Below are positions 20,111 to 28,612 of a stretch of 64,000 nt of DNA, piece by piece. The number at the start of each line of letters is the position of its first letter. Positions within the stretch are counted from its first letter, which is position 1. Source of the stretch: Streptococcus taonis (GTDB lineage Bacteria > Bacillota > Bacilli > Lactobacillales > Streptococcaceae); assembly GCF_029948085.1 (NCBI RefSeq), contig NZ_JARZZP010000001.1, forward strand, positions 60,490-124,489. The letters run 5' to 3'. A program made the translations under genes and the position numbers. The notes beneath the pieces were generated by a model. That model searched no databases, was not told the DNA's origin, and was given only the letters and a program-made list of their open reading frames with translations.

Positions 20111-20659
20111 CTACTTATTATTTTTGAGATTATTAAAATCAATGGTATTTTTATATAAAAATACTATTATTATAAAATATAAACAATACAAATAGTTAAC
20201 AAGATGTTGATGATCCTTAATGTATAATATCAAATCAAAAAAAATATCAAATTTATTTTCCTGTTCAGAATTTATAAACTCTGGAACAAAACTATTAATT
20301 TCATCAGCAAATTTCAAATACAAATTGTTTAAAATCGTGAATAAATTACTATTTGATAGCAAAAGTAATAATGTTAAAAGTTTGTAATTTTTTATGAATT
20401 TATAAAAATTAAAGAAGTAGAAATGAAGGTTTGTTAACCAATCCTTTTCAGGTAAAGATTTAAAAAGATAAATTTTGACATCATTAATTCTGTTATTATA
20501 TTTTTTTAAAGCAAACAATAATATTATTGATTCTAACATAATAAGCATTCTATAATTTATTCCCATTAATTCAAGAAAAATTCCAAAACACATATCAATA
20601 AAAAATTTAAAAGTGGATAGTAGTCCTAAAACCATAATCGGTTTTAACATTTTCTTCAT
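20111..20659 (-). CDS. AT-rich hydrophobic protein of unknown function
   Basis: 182 residues starting MKKMLKPIMVLGLLSTFKFF behind a GGAGG five bases from the ATG. At least three hydrophobic segments are visible (about residues 7-30, 38-52 and 158-174) plus a Leu-rich stretch around 95-105, so a membrane protein is likely. Composition is dominated by Lys, Asn, Ile, Leu and Phe and is more AT-rich than its neighbours, which suggests acquisition from outside. It sits alone inside the segment bounded by the two clpE 3' ends. I recognise no family. Accessory membrane or bacteriocin-immunity-like roles are possible but unsupported. Confidence 0.6.
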   Translation of the reverse strand: MKKMLKPIMVLGLLSTFKFFIDMCFGIFLELMGINYRMLIMLESIILLFALKKYNNRINDVKIYLFKSLPEKDWLTNLHFYFFNFYKFIKNYKLLTLLLLLSNSNLFTILNNLYLKFADEINSFVPEFINSEQENKFDIFFDLILYIKDHQHLVNYLYCLYFIIIVFLYKNTIDFNNLKNNK

Positions 20660-21236
20660 ATTTCCTCCATATTTTCATTGAACCCCATTAGAACTTCAAA
20701 CAGTATTATATATATATCGATTATAATATATCATATAAAACCTTAATTGTCCAACCTAAAAATCTACTTATAATCAAGAATCAGTAATGATTCAAAAATG
20801 GATTTCAACCTTGCTAATAATAAATTTAAAAAATTTTTTTGTTATCAAAATACTATTAAATAGGACGATAGTTTTACTTTCTTAGTTTCAGAAAGGATAA
20901 AATTTATAACAAAATCTTGCTTTAAAAAGTGCCCCTAACCTTTTTAAGTATCGAAAAAGGGAAAATTATTACTATACTCAATTGTTCAATATTTTGGTAA
21001 TTTGTTCATACAGATACTTCAAATAATTAAGCTATTTTATAGTAAGTTTCATGATATGTTGAACTCCCTTTTCTTAGAGAGTTGGGAGAAAGTACAAAAT
21101 AGTCTTGATTCCGACATATAATTATCTCCCCTTTGTTATAACTGTTAAAGTAATTAAGTAGGAAGAAGATTGAATAACCAAATGTTAATCAATACAAAGC
21201 AGCTTTTTCTGCACAAGTTCGTTAGTTTATTCTCGT
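20660..21236. other. AT-rich non-coding stretch
   Basis: No convincing ORF, RNA gene or known repeat was seen. Stop codons are frequent in all frames. It appears to be leftover insert DNA between the unknown membrane gene and the duplicated clpE 3' end. Confidence 0.5.
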
Positions 21237-21240
21237 AACT

Positions 21241-21402
21241 CGTCCACTCCGTCGTACCATCCAAGACTACATCGAAGATGCGATTACAGACTACTACCTT
21301 GAAAATCCAAGTGAGAAAAACCTCAAGGCTGTCATGACTAGCAATGGTAAAATCATGATTAAATCAAAAAATAAATTGGAAACAGTTGACTCAAATGACT
21401 AA
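21241..21402 (+). pseudogene. clpE: Duplicated 3' end of clpE
   Basis: Encodes [20 protein letters not shown], then [16 protein letters not shown] and an ending KLETVDSND, then TAA. The first 40 residues nearly equal the ClpE C-terminus at 19618-19788, but the tail differs and many codons have synonymous changes. No start or ribosome-binding site is present. A hairpin follows the stop, as expected for an original gene end. It looks like the old clpE terminus left behind when a diverged clpE copy plus extra DNA came in. Confidence 0.85.
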
Positions 21403-21414
21403 TTCCACATACTA

Positions 21415-21452
21415 AAAGAATGTTCTTACTTGACAGTAAGAGCATTCTTTAA
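21415..21452 (+). terminator. Terminator behind the duplicated clpE end
   Basis: AAAGAATGTTCTTAC and GTAAGAGCATTCTTT form a long, nearly perfect stem. Confidence 0.65.
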
Positions 21453-21490
21453 TATGATAGAAAGAAAGCGCACACATAAAGGAGAAATTT

Positions 21491-21940
21491 ATGACAAATC
21501 CAACCTTTGGAGAAAAAAAAGAGGGTGTAACCTACAAAACTAGATATGGTGTTTATGCAGTCATCCCTGACTCAGCACATGAAAAGATTATCCTCGTTCA
21601 AGCTCCAAATGGTGCATGGTTCTTGCCTGGTGGCGAGATTGAAGCAGGCGAAGATCATTTTGAAGCTCTCAAACGAGAACTAATTGAAGAATTAGGTTTT
21701 ACAGCTGAGATTGGCACTTATTATGGTCAAGCAGATGAGTATTTCTATTCCAGCCATCGTGATACTTACTACTACAATCCAGCCTATCTTTACGAAGCTA
21801 CTTCTTATCAAGAAATCCAAAAACCTTTGGAGGACTTCAATCATCTAGCTTGGTTCCCAATCGATGAAGCCATTGCTAACTTAAAGCGTGGTAGTCATAA
21901 ATGGGCAATTGAAGCTTGGAAAAAACAGCATCAAGTTTAA
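21491..21940 (+). CDS. Nudix (MutT-type) hydrolase
   Basis: 149 residues. The Nudix box GEIEAGE-x7-RELIEELGF fits the GX5EX7REUXEEXGU consensus exactly, with LPGGE just before it, so it should hydrolyse a nucleoside diphosphate linked to another moiety with Mg2+. The substrate is not evident. An AAAGGAGA ribosome-binding site precedes ATG. The gene is monocistronic: a promoter-like TATAAT lies after its stop for the next gene. Confidence 0.92.
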   Translation: MTNPTFGEKKEGVTYKTRYGVYAVIPDSAHEKIILVQAPNGAWFLPGGEIEAGEDHFEALKRELIEELGFTAEIGTYYGQADEYFYSSHRDTYYYNPAYLYEATSYQEIQKPLEDFNHLAWFPIDEAIANLKRGSHKWAIEAWKKQHQV

Positions 21941-22003
21941 ATTAACTTTTCCAATTTTTCCAAAAAGTGCTATAATAGAAATAGAAACACAGGAGGAAAG
22001 CCT

Positions 22004-22303
22004 ATGAAGCTCATCAACACTACTAATTCTCACTCAAACCTTGTTAAAAGCCAACTGGAGAGTACCGACGCTACACTCGTAGAAGTCTACTCGGCAGGCA
22101 ATACTGATGTTATCTTTACTCAGGCACCGCTTCATTATGAAATCCTCATTTCCAATAAACATCGTGCTATCCGCGAACAAGAAATAGAAAAAATCCAAGA
22201 ATTTTTCTTGAATCGCAAGATCGAAAAGCAAAATATCGATGAAGCTAATATCAAGACCCTCTACTCTGAAAAATTGATTGAAATCTCAATCCCAACAAAA
22301 TAA
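22004..22303 (+). CDS. DUF1827 family protein
   Basis: 99 residues, MKLINTTNSHSNLVKSQLES to ISIPTK. It resembles the lactic-acid-bacterial DUF1827 family, small soluble proteins of unknown function. AGGAGG lies just upstream and a TATAAT-type -10 lies at about 21972. It ends in a strong hairpin terminator, so it is a single-gene unit. No catalytic motif is visible. Confidence 0.8.
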   Translation: MKLINTTNSHSNLVKSQLESTDATLVEVYSAGNTDVIFTQAPLHYEILISNKHRAIREQEIEKIQEFFLNRKIEKQNIDEANIKTLYSEKLIEISIPTK

Positions 22304-22321
22304 AACTTAGCAATATTTGGA

Positions 22322-22359
22322 AAACACTCTAAAAAGTTAAAATTTTTAGAGTGTTCTTT
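22322..22359 (+). terminator. Terminator after the DUF1827 gene
   Basis: ACACTCTAAAAA and TTTTTAGAGTGT form a perfect 12-bp stem followed by TCTTTG. Confidence 0.8.
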
Positions 22360-22528
22360 GTCTGTCTAATCCTATATTCTAGAATCAGATTCAGCGTTAC
22401 AGAAAGAGTTTTCTAACAATCCTTCACTTACTAAGTCTGGCAATATTTTTGTAAAAACTCGGTACTTGATCATCAAAATAATTAATTCTACTATTATAAT
22501 TTACTAACATTAAAAAAGGAGCCCATAA

Positions 22529-23161
22529 ATGGAGAAAATAGTATACAGAAAAGCAAGGCTAGACGAATACCAAAAAATTGGAAAAGTAATAGCCGATAGC
22601 TTCTTTGATTATCCATTTTTAACTCTAATCATAGATGATCTCAAGAAACCTGAAAACTATCCTGCTTTTTTAGAACTATTAGAAAGTCTCCTTACTCGCC
22701 TCTATATCAAAGAAGAAACCTGTTTAGTAGCTGAACAAGACGGAGAAATCCTAGCGGTCGCCTTATTACAACAAAATGATTTTTCTATCCTATCTTACTT
22801 GCTAAATGGTGTCATAAAACTGTTTCGCTACATTAGCCCACGAAATTTTTTGAAGTATCTTGATTTAGTAGACCGTTCCGAAGAACATTTGAAAAAATCT
22901 AATAGCTTTGACTGGTATTTGATGCTCCTTGCAGTCAATCCATCCGTTAAAGGACAAGGAGTGGGCAGTGCTTTTCTTAGAGACGTAGTTGAACCCTATG
23001 TCAAATCCAAGGGCTGCAAGCGCTTAGGACTCATTACCAGTACAGAAAAAAATGTTCCATTCTATAAAAAGAATGAATATGTATTACTAGATTTCATGGA
23101 ATTAGAGTACGGGACTAAGTCCATTGGGAACTGGGCTTTTTTAAAGACTATCAATAAATAA
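22529..23161 (+). CDS. GNAT family N-acetyltransferase
   Basis: 210 residues. The N-terminus IVYRKARLDEYQKIGKVIADSF and the acetyl-CoA loop LAVNPSVKGQGVGSAFL, with the Q/RxxGxG/A pattern, are typical of GNAT enzymes. A C-terminal ITSTEKNVPFYKKNEYVLL matches the family's N..fYek.Gf segment. The acceptor substrate cannot be told. It is preceded by AAAAAGGAG and ends at a bidirectional terminator shared with metK. Confidence 0.88.
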   Translation: MEKIVYRKARLDEYQKIGKVIADSFFDYPFLTLIIDDLKKPENYPAFLELLESLLTRLYIKEETCLVAEQDGEILAVALLQQNDFSILSYLLNGVIKLFRYISPRNFLKYLDLVDRSEEHLKKSNSFDWYLMLLAVNPSVKGQGVGSAFLRDVVEPYVKSKGCKRLGLITSTEKNVPFYKKNEYVLLDFMELEYGTKSIGNWAFLKTINK

Positions 23162-23164
23162 CTA

Positions 23165-23192
23165 AAAAAGGAGTTTATATCAACTCCTTTTT
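23165..23192. terminator. Bidirectional terminator between the acetyltransferase gene and metK
   Basis: AAAAAAGGAGTT and AACTCCTTTTT pair around TATATC. A/T tracts on both sides serve both converging genes. Confidence 0.8.
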
Positions 23193-23195
23193 ACT

Positions 23196-24386
23196 TTATT
23201 TAACTGCTTCTTTCAAGGCATCAACCTTATCCAAGCGTTCCCATGGAAGATCGATATCTGTACGTCCCATGTGTCCATAAGCCGCTGTTTGACGGTAAAT
23301 TGGACGTTTGAGGTCAAGCATTTGAATGATTCCTGCTGGACGAAGGTCAAAGATTTGACGTGCTGCTTTTTCAAGCTTGCTTTCAGCTACTGTTCCAGTA
23401 CCGAAGGTATCGATACGAACAGATACAGGTTGAGCTACACCAATGGCATAAGCCAATTGAACTTCTGCTTTCTTAGCGAGACCTGCAGCAACGATATTTT
23501 TGGCAATGTAGCGAGCTGCATAAGAAGCTGAACGGTCAACCTTAGTCGCATCCTTACCAGAGAAGGCACCACCACCGTGACGTGAGTAACCACCATAAGT
23601 ATCCACGATGATCTTACGACCAGTCAAACCTGAGTCTCCTTGAGGTCCTCCGATAACGAAACGACCTGTTGGATTGATGAAGAATTTAGTTTCATCGTCA
23701 AGATAAGATGCTGGAATCACTTCTTTGATAACCTTGTTAATCACATCTTCATGAATTTGTTCATTGCTAACTTCTGGATCGTGTTGAGTTGAAATAACGA
23801 CTGTATCCACGCGTACTGGCTGGTCATTTTCATCATATTCAACAGTAACTTGTGATTTAGCATCTGGACGAAGATAGCTAATTTCACCAGACTTACGAAG
23901 TTCTGCCAAACGACGAACCAACTTGTGGCTGAGTGAGATTGGAAGTGGCATGAGTTCTTCAGTTTCATTAACCGCAAAACCAAACATGAGACCTTGGTCT
24001 CCAGCTCCAATCAAATCAAGTGGATCTTGATCTGCGTTTCCACGAACTTCCAAGGCTTCATTAACACCTTGGGCGATATCTGGAGATTGCTCTACCAATG
24101 ATGGATGAACTCCTACTGTTTCAGCTGAGAATCCATACTCAGTGTTGGTATAGCCAATCTCTGCAATCGTATCACGTACCACACGGTTAATATCTACATA
24201 GGCATTGGTTGAAATTTCACCAAAAACATGAACTGAACCAGTATAAACAGCTGTTTCAGCAGCAACGTGGGCTTCTGGATCTTGCTCTAAAATAGCATCC
24301 AAGATAGCATCTGAAATTTGGTCTGCAATCTTATCTGGATGCCCCTCAGATACAGATTCAGACGTGAATAATTTACGTTCTGACAT
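23196..24386 (-). CDS. metK: S-adenosylmethionine synthetase
   Basis: 396 residues. MetK condenses methionine and ATP into SAM in the cytosol. The N-terminal [21 protein letters not shown] carries the catalytic His, [10 protein letters not shown] is the family hexapeptide region, and the P-loop-like [17 protein letters not shown] is intact. The start MSERKL follows a GGGGGG Shine-Dalgarno, seven bases from the ATG, which is part of an SMK riboswitch, so SAM should shut off translation of its own synthetase. Confidence 0.98.
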   Translation of the reverse strand: MSERKLFTSESVSEGHPDKIADQISDAILDAILEQDPEAHVAAETAVYTGSVHVFGEISTNAYVDINRVVRDTIAEIGYTNTEYGFSAETVGVHPSLVEQSPDIAQGVNEALEVRGNADQDPLDLIGAGDQGLMFGFAVNETEELMPLPISLSHKLVRRLAELRKSGEISYLRPDAKSQVTVEYDENDQPVRVDTVVISTQHDPEVSNEQIHEDVINKVIKEVIPASYLDDETKFFINPTGRFVIGGPQGDSGLTGRKIIVDTYGGYSRHGGGAFSGKDATKVDRSASYAARYIAKNIVAAGLAKKAEVQLAYAIGVAQPVSVRIDTFGTGTVAESKLEKAARQIFDLRPAGIIQMLDLKRPIYRQTAAYGHMGRTDIDLPWERLDKVDALKEAVK

Positions 24387-24392
24387 AAAAAT

Positions 24393-24479
24393 GTCCCCCC
24401 TTAAAAAATATTCGTTATAGAGTTACAAAGTACTGGTAGAGAATCGATAAACAACGTTCACTACCACCTTATCGGGACC
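24393..24479 (-). ncRNA. SMK (SAM-III) riboswitch of metK
   Basis: The minus-strand leader has GGTCCCGATAAGGTGG at its 5' side and CCAGTACTTTGTAAC near the 3' side, resembling the conserved TCCCGAAAGGATGG and CCAGATGCCTTGTAAC blocks of the Enterococcus SMK box. The SD GGGGGGAC can pair with GTCCC of the 5' block, the switch known for this class. Between the two conserved blocks is a variable loop. Confidence 0.88.
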
Positions 24480-24492
24480 ATATAACCTAACT

Positions 24493-24498
24493 ATTATA
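24493..24498 (-). promoter_or_regulatory. metK -10 element
   Basis: TATAAT on the minus strand places the transcript start a few bases before the SMK aptamer. The -35 region is weak. Confidence 0.5.
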
Positions 24499-24572
24499 AC
24501 ACGAATCTTTGAAAAATACTCGTATGATTACTATTTTTCTCAGAAGGAAAATGTTTTCTAATCTTAACCAAA

Positions 24573-24610
24573 TAAAAACCCTTAAAGTGAATAGGATTTC
24601 CAACTTCAAG
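24573..24610 (-). terminator. Probable terminator after the GntR gene
   Basis: On the minus strand CTTGAAGT and ACTTTAAG pair around a long loop, and GGTTTTTAT follows. Confidence 0.5.
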
Positions 24611-24624
24611 AGTTTTCTTTAAAA

Positions 24625-25323
24625 CTAATTATTTTCTAGATAAAACTCAAAACGTTCTCCGACGTATTGGCTCTTTACATACTCAAAAGCTGTCCCGTCA
24701 TCAAAGTAAGAAACCTGAGTCAAACCTAAAATTGCATGCCCTTTTTCGACCTCTAAGTAATGAGCAATTTTTTCTTTGGCTAAGCGAGCATATATAGTCT
24801 GGTGAGACTTACCAATCCGATAACCATGTTTCTGCAAGGTTTGAAAGAAGTGCTTGGTTACTTCTTCTTTCTTAAAATTTTTGATAAATTTCTCAGGAAT
24901 CGACGCCACTTCATAGACAACAGGGACTTTGTCAGCATAGCGAACACGTTCCATCCGGATAATATTTTCAGTGGCCTTAATCCCTAATTTTTCAACTTCT
25001 TGCTCATTAGGGATCGTTCGACGATAGGAAATCAGATGACTCGATGGTGTTTTACCCTGAGCTTTTACAATTTCCGTAAAACTAGTTGTCCCACGCATTT
25101 TTTCCTGAACACGAGTACTAGAAACAAAGGTCCCACTACCCACACGACGCTCCAAAACCCCCTCCTCGACCAAAAGGGAGATGGCTTGACGCAGGGTCAT
25201 ACGGCTAACCTCAAATTCCTCAGCTAAGTCTCGCTCACTTGGAAGTCTTTCTCCAATTTTCCAATTTCCCTCGTCAATACCTTTTTTGATTTGGTCATGA
25301 ATTTTCATATAAGCTGGTAACAT
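24625..25323 (-). CDS. GntR family (HutC/UTRA) transcriptional regulator
   Basis: 232 residues. The N-terminal winged helix is LPSERDLAEEFEVSRMTLRQAISLLVEEGVLERRVGSGTFV (recognition helix around residues 40-60), followed by a UTRA effector-binding domain from about residue 90 to the end. The HutC subfamily binds small ligands such as sugar phosphates or amino-acid derivatives. It is divergent from guaA, as in pneumococcus. The 140-bp gap holds promoters for both, and a TGCATGC palindrome lies just at the gntR start. The ligand and regulon are unknown. Confidence 0.9.
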   Translation of the reverse strand: MLPAYMKIHDQIKKGIDEGNWKIGERLPSERDLAEEFEVSRMTLRQAISLLVEEGVLERRVGSGTFVSSTRVQEKMRGTTSFTEIVKAQGKTPSSHLISYRRTIPNEQEVEKLGIKATENIIRMERVRYADKVPVVYEVASIPEKFIKNFKKEEVTKHFFQTLQKHGYRIGKSHQTIYARLAKEKIAHYLEVEKGHAILGLTQVSYFDDGTAFEYVKSQYVGERFEFYLENN

Positions 25324-25463
25324 GCATGCTCACTTCTTTTCTTTATTTTTTCCATTGTACCCTATCTCATGGGGAAAAGTCAAACTGCACTTGTTTGGTT
25401 GGTAATTCTGGGGCATTTATGATAGAATATTCAAGAAGATATTTCTTTTAAGAAAGGGAAAAG

Positions 25464-27026
25464 ATGACCAACATTTCAACTGATTTGCAAGATGTCGAAA
25501 AGATCATCGTACTGGACTATGGTAGCCAGTATAACCAACTTATCTCACGTCGTATCCGTGAGATTGGTGTCTTTTCAGAACTAAAAAGTCACAAGATTTC
25601 GGCTGACGAAGTCCGCGCGATCAATCCTATCGTGATTGTACTTTCAGGTGGTCCAAACTCTGTTTATGAAGAAGGCTCATTTGATATTGATCCAGAGATT
25701 TTTGAACTTGGAATTCCAATTTTAGGAATCTGCTACGGTATGCAGCTATTAACTCACAAGCTTGGAGGAAAGGTTGTTCCTGCAGGTGATGCTGGTAACC
25801 GCGAGTATGGACAATCCACTCTTACTCACACTGAGTCTGCTCTTTTTGCGGGTACTCCAGATGAGCAACTTGTCTTGATGAGCCACGGGGATGCTGTTAC
25901 TGAAATTCCAGCTGATTTTATCCGTACTGGTACATCAGCAGACTGCCCATACGCATCTATTGAAAATCCAGATAAGAAAATCTACGGTATCCAATTCCAC
26001 CCAGAGGTTCGTCACTCAGTTCACGGTTATGATATCCTTCGTAACTTTGCCTTGAATATCTGTGGTGCCAAAGGTGACTGGACTATGGATAACTTTATCG
26101 AGATGCAAATCAAACAAATCCGTGAAAAGGTTGGAGACAAACGTGTTCTCCTTGGTCTTTCAGGTGGTGTTGACTCTTCTGTTGTTGGGGTTCTTCTCCA
26201 AAAAGCCATCGGAGATCAATTGATCTGTATCTTTGTAGACCACGGTCTTCTCCGTAAAGGGGAGGCTGACCAAGTTATGGATATGCTTGGTGGTAAGTTT
26301 GGTTTGAACATTGTCAAAGCAGACGCTGCCAAACGTTTCTTGGATAAATTGGCAGGTGTTTCTGATCCTGAACAAAAACGTAAGATTATCGGTAATGAAT
26401 TTGTCTATGTCTTTGATGATGAAGCAAGCAAACTGAAAGATGTGAAATTCCTTGCGCAAGGTACTCTTTATACAGACGTTATCGAGTCAGGTACTGATAC
26501 TGCTCAAACTATTAAATCTCACCACAACGTTGGTGGACTTCCAGAAGACATGCAGTTTGAACTCATCGAACCACTCAACACTCTTTACAAGGATGAGGTT
26601 CGTGCCCTTGGTACTGAACTTGGTATGCCAGACCACATCGTGTGGCGCCAACCATTCCCAGGACCAGGTCTTGCTATCCGTGTCATGGGTGAAATCACTG
26701 AAGAAAAACTTGAAACAGTCCGCGAATCAGACGCTATCCTTCGTGAAGAAATCGCTAAAGCTGGTCTTGACCGCGACATTTGGCAATACTTCACTGTTAA
26801 CACTGGAGTTCGTTCAGTAGGTGTTATGGGTGACGGTCGTACTTATGACTATACCATCGCTATCCGTGCTATCACTTCTATCGACGGAATGACAGCTGAC
26901 TTCGCTAAGATTCCATGGGAAGTTCTTCAAAAAATCTCAGTACGTATCGTAAATGAAGTTGACCACGTTAACCGCATCGTCTACGATATTACAAGTAAAC
27001 CACCTGCAACTGTTGAGTGGGAATAA
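25464..27026 (+). CDS. guaA: GMP synthase (glutamine-hydrolysing)
   Basis: 520 residues. The class I glutamine amidotransferase domain has the catalytic Cys in GICYGMQLL and His/Glu in QFHPEVRHS. The ATP pyrophosphatase domain has the PP-loop [11 protein letters not shown], and the dimerisation domain ends in [11 protein letters not shown]. It converts XMP to GMP. The last 15 bp are the attachment site of the element that follows; the junction keeps the protein end intact. The original downstream terminator now lies at 33185-33217. Confidence 0.98.
   Translation: MTNISTDLQDVEKIIVLDYGSQYNQLISRRIREIGVFSELKSHKISADEVRAINPIVIVLSGGPNSVYEEGSFDIDPEIFELGIPILGICYGMQLLTHKLGGKVVPAGDAGNREYGQSTLTHTESALFAGTPDEQLVLMSHGDAVTEIPADFIRTGTSADCPYASIENPDKKIYGIQFHPEVRHSVHGYDILRNFALNICGAKGDWTMDNFIEMQIKQIREKVGDKRVLLGLSGGVDSSVVGVLLQKAIGDQLICIFVDHGLLRKGEADQVMDMLGGKFGLNIVKADAAKRFLDKLAGVSDPEQKRKIIGNEFVYVFDDEASKLKDVKFLAQGTLYTDVIESGTDTAQTIKSHHNVGGLPEDMQFELIEPLNTLYKDEVRALGTELGMPDHIVWRQPFPGPGLAIRVMGEITEEKLETVRESDAILREEIAKAGLDRDIWQYFTVNTGVRSVGVMGDGRTYDYTIAIRAITSIDGMTADFAKIPWEVLQKISVRIVNEVDHVNRIVYDITSKPPATVEWE
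27012..27026 (+). other. attL in the guaA 3' end
   Basis: GTTGAGTGGGAATAA, coding VEWE and the stop of guaA. It matches attR at 13 of 15 positions. Confidence 0.85.
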
Positions 27027-27117
27027 AATATAAAAGTAACTTTGGCTAAGAATCCTTGATTTAACAGCATTTTAACAACTGTATAAAGTATTAGAATGAG
27101 ATAAATATATTTGGATT

Positions 27118-27135
27118 GTCTCCAGAGTGTCTCCA
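27118..27135 (+). repeat. Left candidate integrase arm-type sites
   Basis: Two direct copies of GTCTCCA spaced 11 bp apart, about 95 bp inside attL. The same heptamer pair occurs near attR at 33074-33092 in the same orientation. Confidence 0.55.
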
Positions 27136-27139
27136 AAGG

Positions 27140-27168
27140 ATCCCTGTTCAAATGAATAGGGGTTTTTT
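27140..27168 (+). terminator. Terminator at the left end of the element
   Basis: CCCTGTTC and GAATAGGG pair around AAAT, followed by GTTTTTT. It ends guaA transcription in the integrated state. Confidence 0.7.
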
Positions 27169-27277
27169 ATTTATGTTTCTTATCCTCCTAATTCAACAGA
27201 GTTGCTTACACTGTTGAATATTTTTTATCTTTTTGATATACTGACTATATATTTTATTTTTGGCAAGGAGAAACATT

Positions 27278-27613
27278 ATGTCAAATCAAAAATCAAATTA
27301 CAATAAACTAGAACGAGAGATAAATAGTATTAGTTCTTCACTCAGTTATGGACAGTTTAAATCAAAGCTAAATGAGATACTAAACGACAATACCTTATCG
27401 CGAGAAGAATATGTAAAATTAGTTCGACAACTGACAAAACTATTCATTAAAATTTTAAAAGACGAAAATTCAATTAAGAAACTAACAATTGAATTTCTGT
27501 ATAACTTTGAACATAGCACACAAGATCAAAAGCTGATAAGCGATTATTTGGAAGACTGTGATTTTCAAGTCAGCATGCAAGAGCTCGCAAATATTAATAA
27601 TCTTTATTTGTAA
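27278..27613 (+). CDS. Small helical protein of unknown function in the guaA element
   Basis: 111 residues from ATG at 27278, seven bases after AAGGAG; an upstream TTG in frame is not needed. The sequence MSNQKSNYNKLEREINSISS to ANINNLYL is polar, Lys/Glu/Asn-rich and probably all alpha-helical, with no signal peptide or membrane segment. No family recognised. It lies nearest attL with its own upstream region, separate from the Rep–ATPase block, so it could be cargo or a regulator. Confidence 0.65.
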   Translation: MSNQKSNYNKLEREINSISSSLSYGQFKSKLNEILNDNTLSREEYVKLVRQLTKLFIKILKDENSIKKLTIEFLYNFEHSTQDQKLISDYLEDCDFQVSMQELANINNLYL

Positions 27614-27764
27614 CTGTTTGATCTATGTATTATAATTTAATAAGGAAATTTTTAATATCTAAATGAATGATTATTTTTACAAGAGGAATTTACACACTTG
27701 ACCATTCAAAGTTCATATGATAGAATAAAAGTGTAAATAATTATATTGACATTGCGTAGATAAA

Positions 27765-27847
27765 TGTAAAACACTCAATGTAAAACACTAAATGTAAAAC
27801 ACTAAATGTAAAACACTAAAAGTAAAACCTCAACGTAAAACACTAAA
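27765..27847 (+). repeat. 14-bp iteron-like direct repeats
   Basis: Units starting at 27765, 27779, 27793, 27807, 27821 and 27834 follow TGTAAAACACTAAA with one or two changes each, and a partial seventh follows. A TCTGAC/GTCAGA inverted repeat lies about 60 bp later. Arrays of this kind bind Rep or regulatory proteins. They lie just upstream of the small gene at 27959 within a 345-bp gap that has no other gene. Confidence 0.85.
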
Positions 27848-27958
27848 TGTAAAGAAGCAATGCAAATCTATTTTGTGTTGTTTTTTTGTATGTCAATATG
27901 ATACTACTTCTGACGTAGTGCTGTCAGATAGAAGGTTTTAAAGATTTGAGGTAACCGC

Positions 27959-28255
27959 ATGGTTAATACATCCGAACTTAAGCAAATGCTTCGTGAATTA
28001 CGTGCTAATCGATTGACTAACTATAGTGAGATAGCTTATCAATGGATTAGCCACGATTGGCATTTTGAAAATGTACCAATAAAATTGAGAAAACATTGGT
28101 ACAGTCAGGATAATTTGTCATTTATAACATTGTCAATTAACTACGATTCAGATATTGACAGTATGTCGCATAATGACTTAGAAATCTGGATTGATAATGA
28201 ACGTCGTCTTATCTCTCGTTTAGAGAATATATTCTCTAGCATTGAAAACAAATAG
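27959..28255 (+). CDS. Small unknown protein of the element, first of the ATPase operon
   Basis: 98 residues, MVNTSELKQMLRELRANRLT to FSSIENK, soluble, rich in Trp and charged residues, no known motif seen. TGAGGT precedes the ATG. It is followed after 15 bases by the next gene and the ATPase gene overlaps that one, so the three form an operon directly downstream of the iterons. An accessory or regulatory role in replication or mobilization is a guess from position only. Confidence 0.65.
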   Translation: MVNTSELKQMLRELRANRLTNYSEIAYQWISHDWHFENVPIKLRKHWYSQDNLSFITLSINYDSDIDSMSHNDLEIWIDNERRLISRLENIFSSIENK

Positions 28256-28270
28256 AAAGAGGAGGCACTT

Positions 28271-28612
28271 ATGGCAATACCATATTGGACTAGAAGCCTT
28301 GATGAGGTTTTAAAACAAGAGACACAACCTAAAGTTATGATTAGCAAAAAAAATGGTAATGAATATACAGCTGATGTTATTCCTGTTCTAAAAGTACTTT
28401 CGACTGGTTCTGTTGAAGAAATTAACGGAAAATTCAAATATTCCATTGTTGATATCAACAATGACCTAGAATACTCTATCAAAGCACCTAACAAGCTTGA
28501 TATTCAATTCGGCACAATTCTTCAATTCAAAAACGTTAGGGGCGGTGTAACCTCTAACGGCTACGGTTGGTATGCTGCTGACTCAGTAGCAGTGGTTCCA
28601 CGAAATGCTTAA
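28271..28612 (+). CDS. Small unknown protein preceding the FtsK-like ATPase
   Basis: 113 residues, MAIPYWTRSLDEVLKQETQP to ADSVAVVPRNA, predicted mostly beta. AGAGGAGG precedes the ATG. Its stop overlaps the ATPase start by 8 bp, so translation is coupled. The C-terminal FGTILQFKNVRGGVTSNGYG resembles in style the small proteins found before FtsK/TcpA genes in Tn916-like elements (DUF961 type), but the likeness is weak and I do not claim the family. Confidence 0.65.
   Translation: MAIPYWTRSLDEVLKQETQPKVMISKKNGNEYTADVIPVLKVLSTGSVEEINGKFKYSIVDINNDLEYSIKAPNKLDIQFGTILQFKNVRGGVTSNGYGWYAADSVAVVPRNA

Noticed and set aside
20660..21236. Possible cas or toxin-antitoxin genes in the AT-rich clpE insert
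   Set aside because: All frames are interrupted by stops and no start signals or known motifs are visible.
24393..24479. SAM-I (S-box) riboswitch for metK
   Set aside because: No S-box core or terminator; the conserved blocks and sequestered Shine-Dalgarno fit SMK instead.
25324..25463. Purine (guanine) riboswitch before guaA
   Set aside because: The leader is too short and lacks the purine aptamer core motifs.
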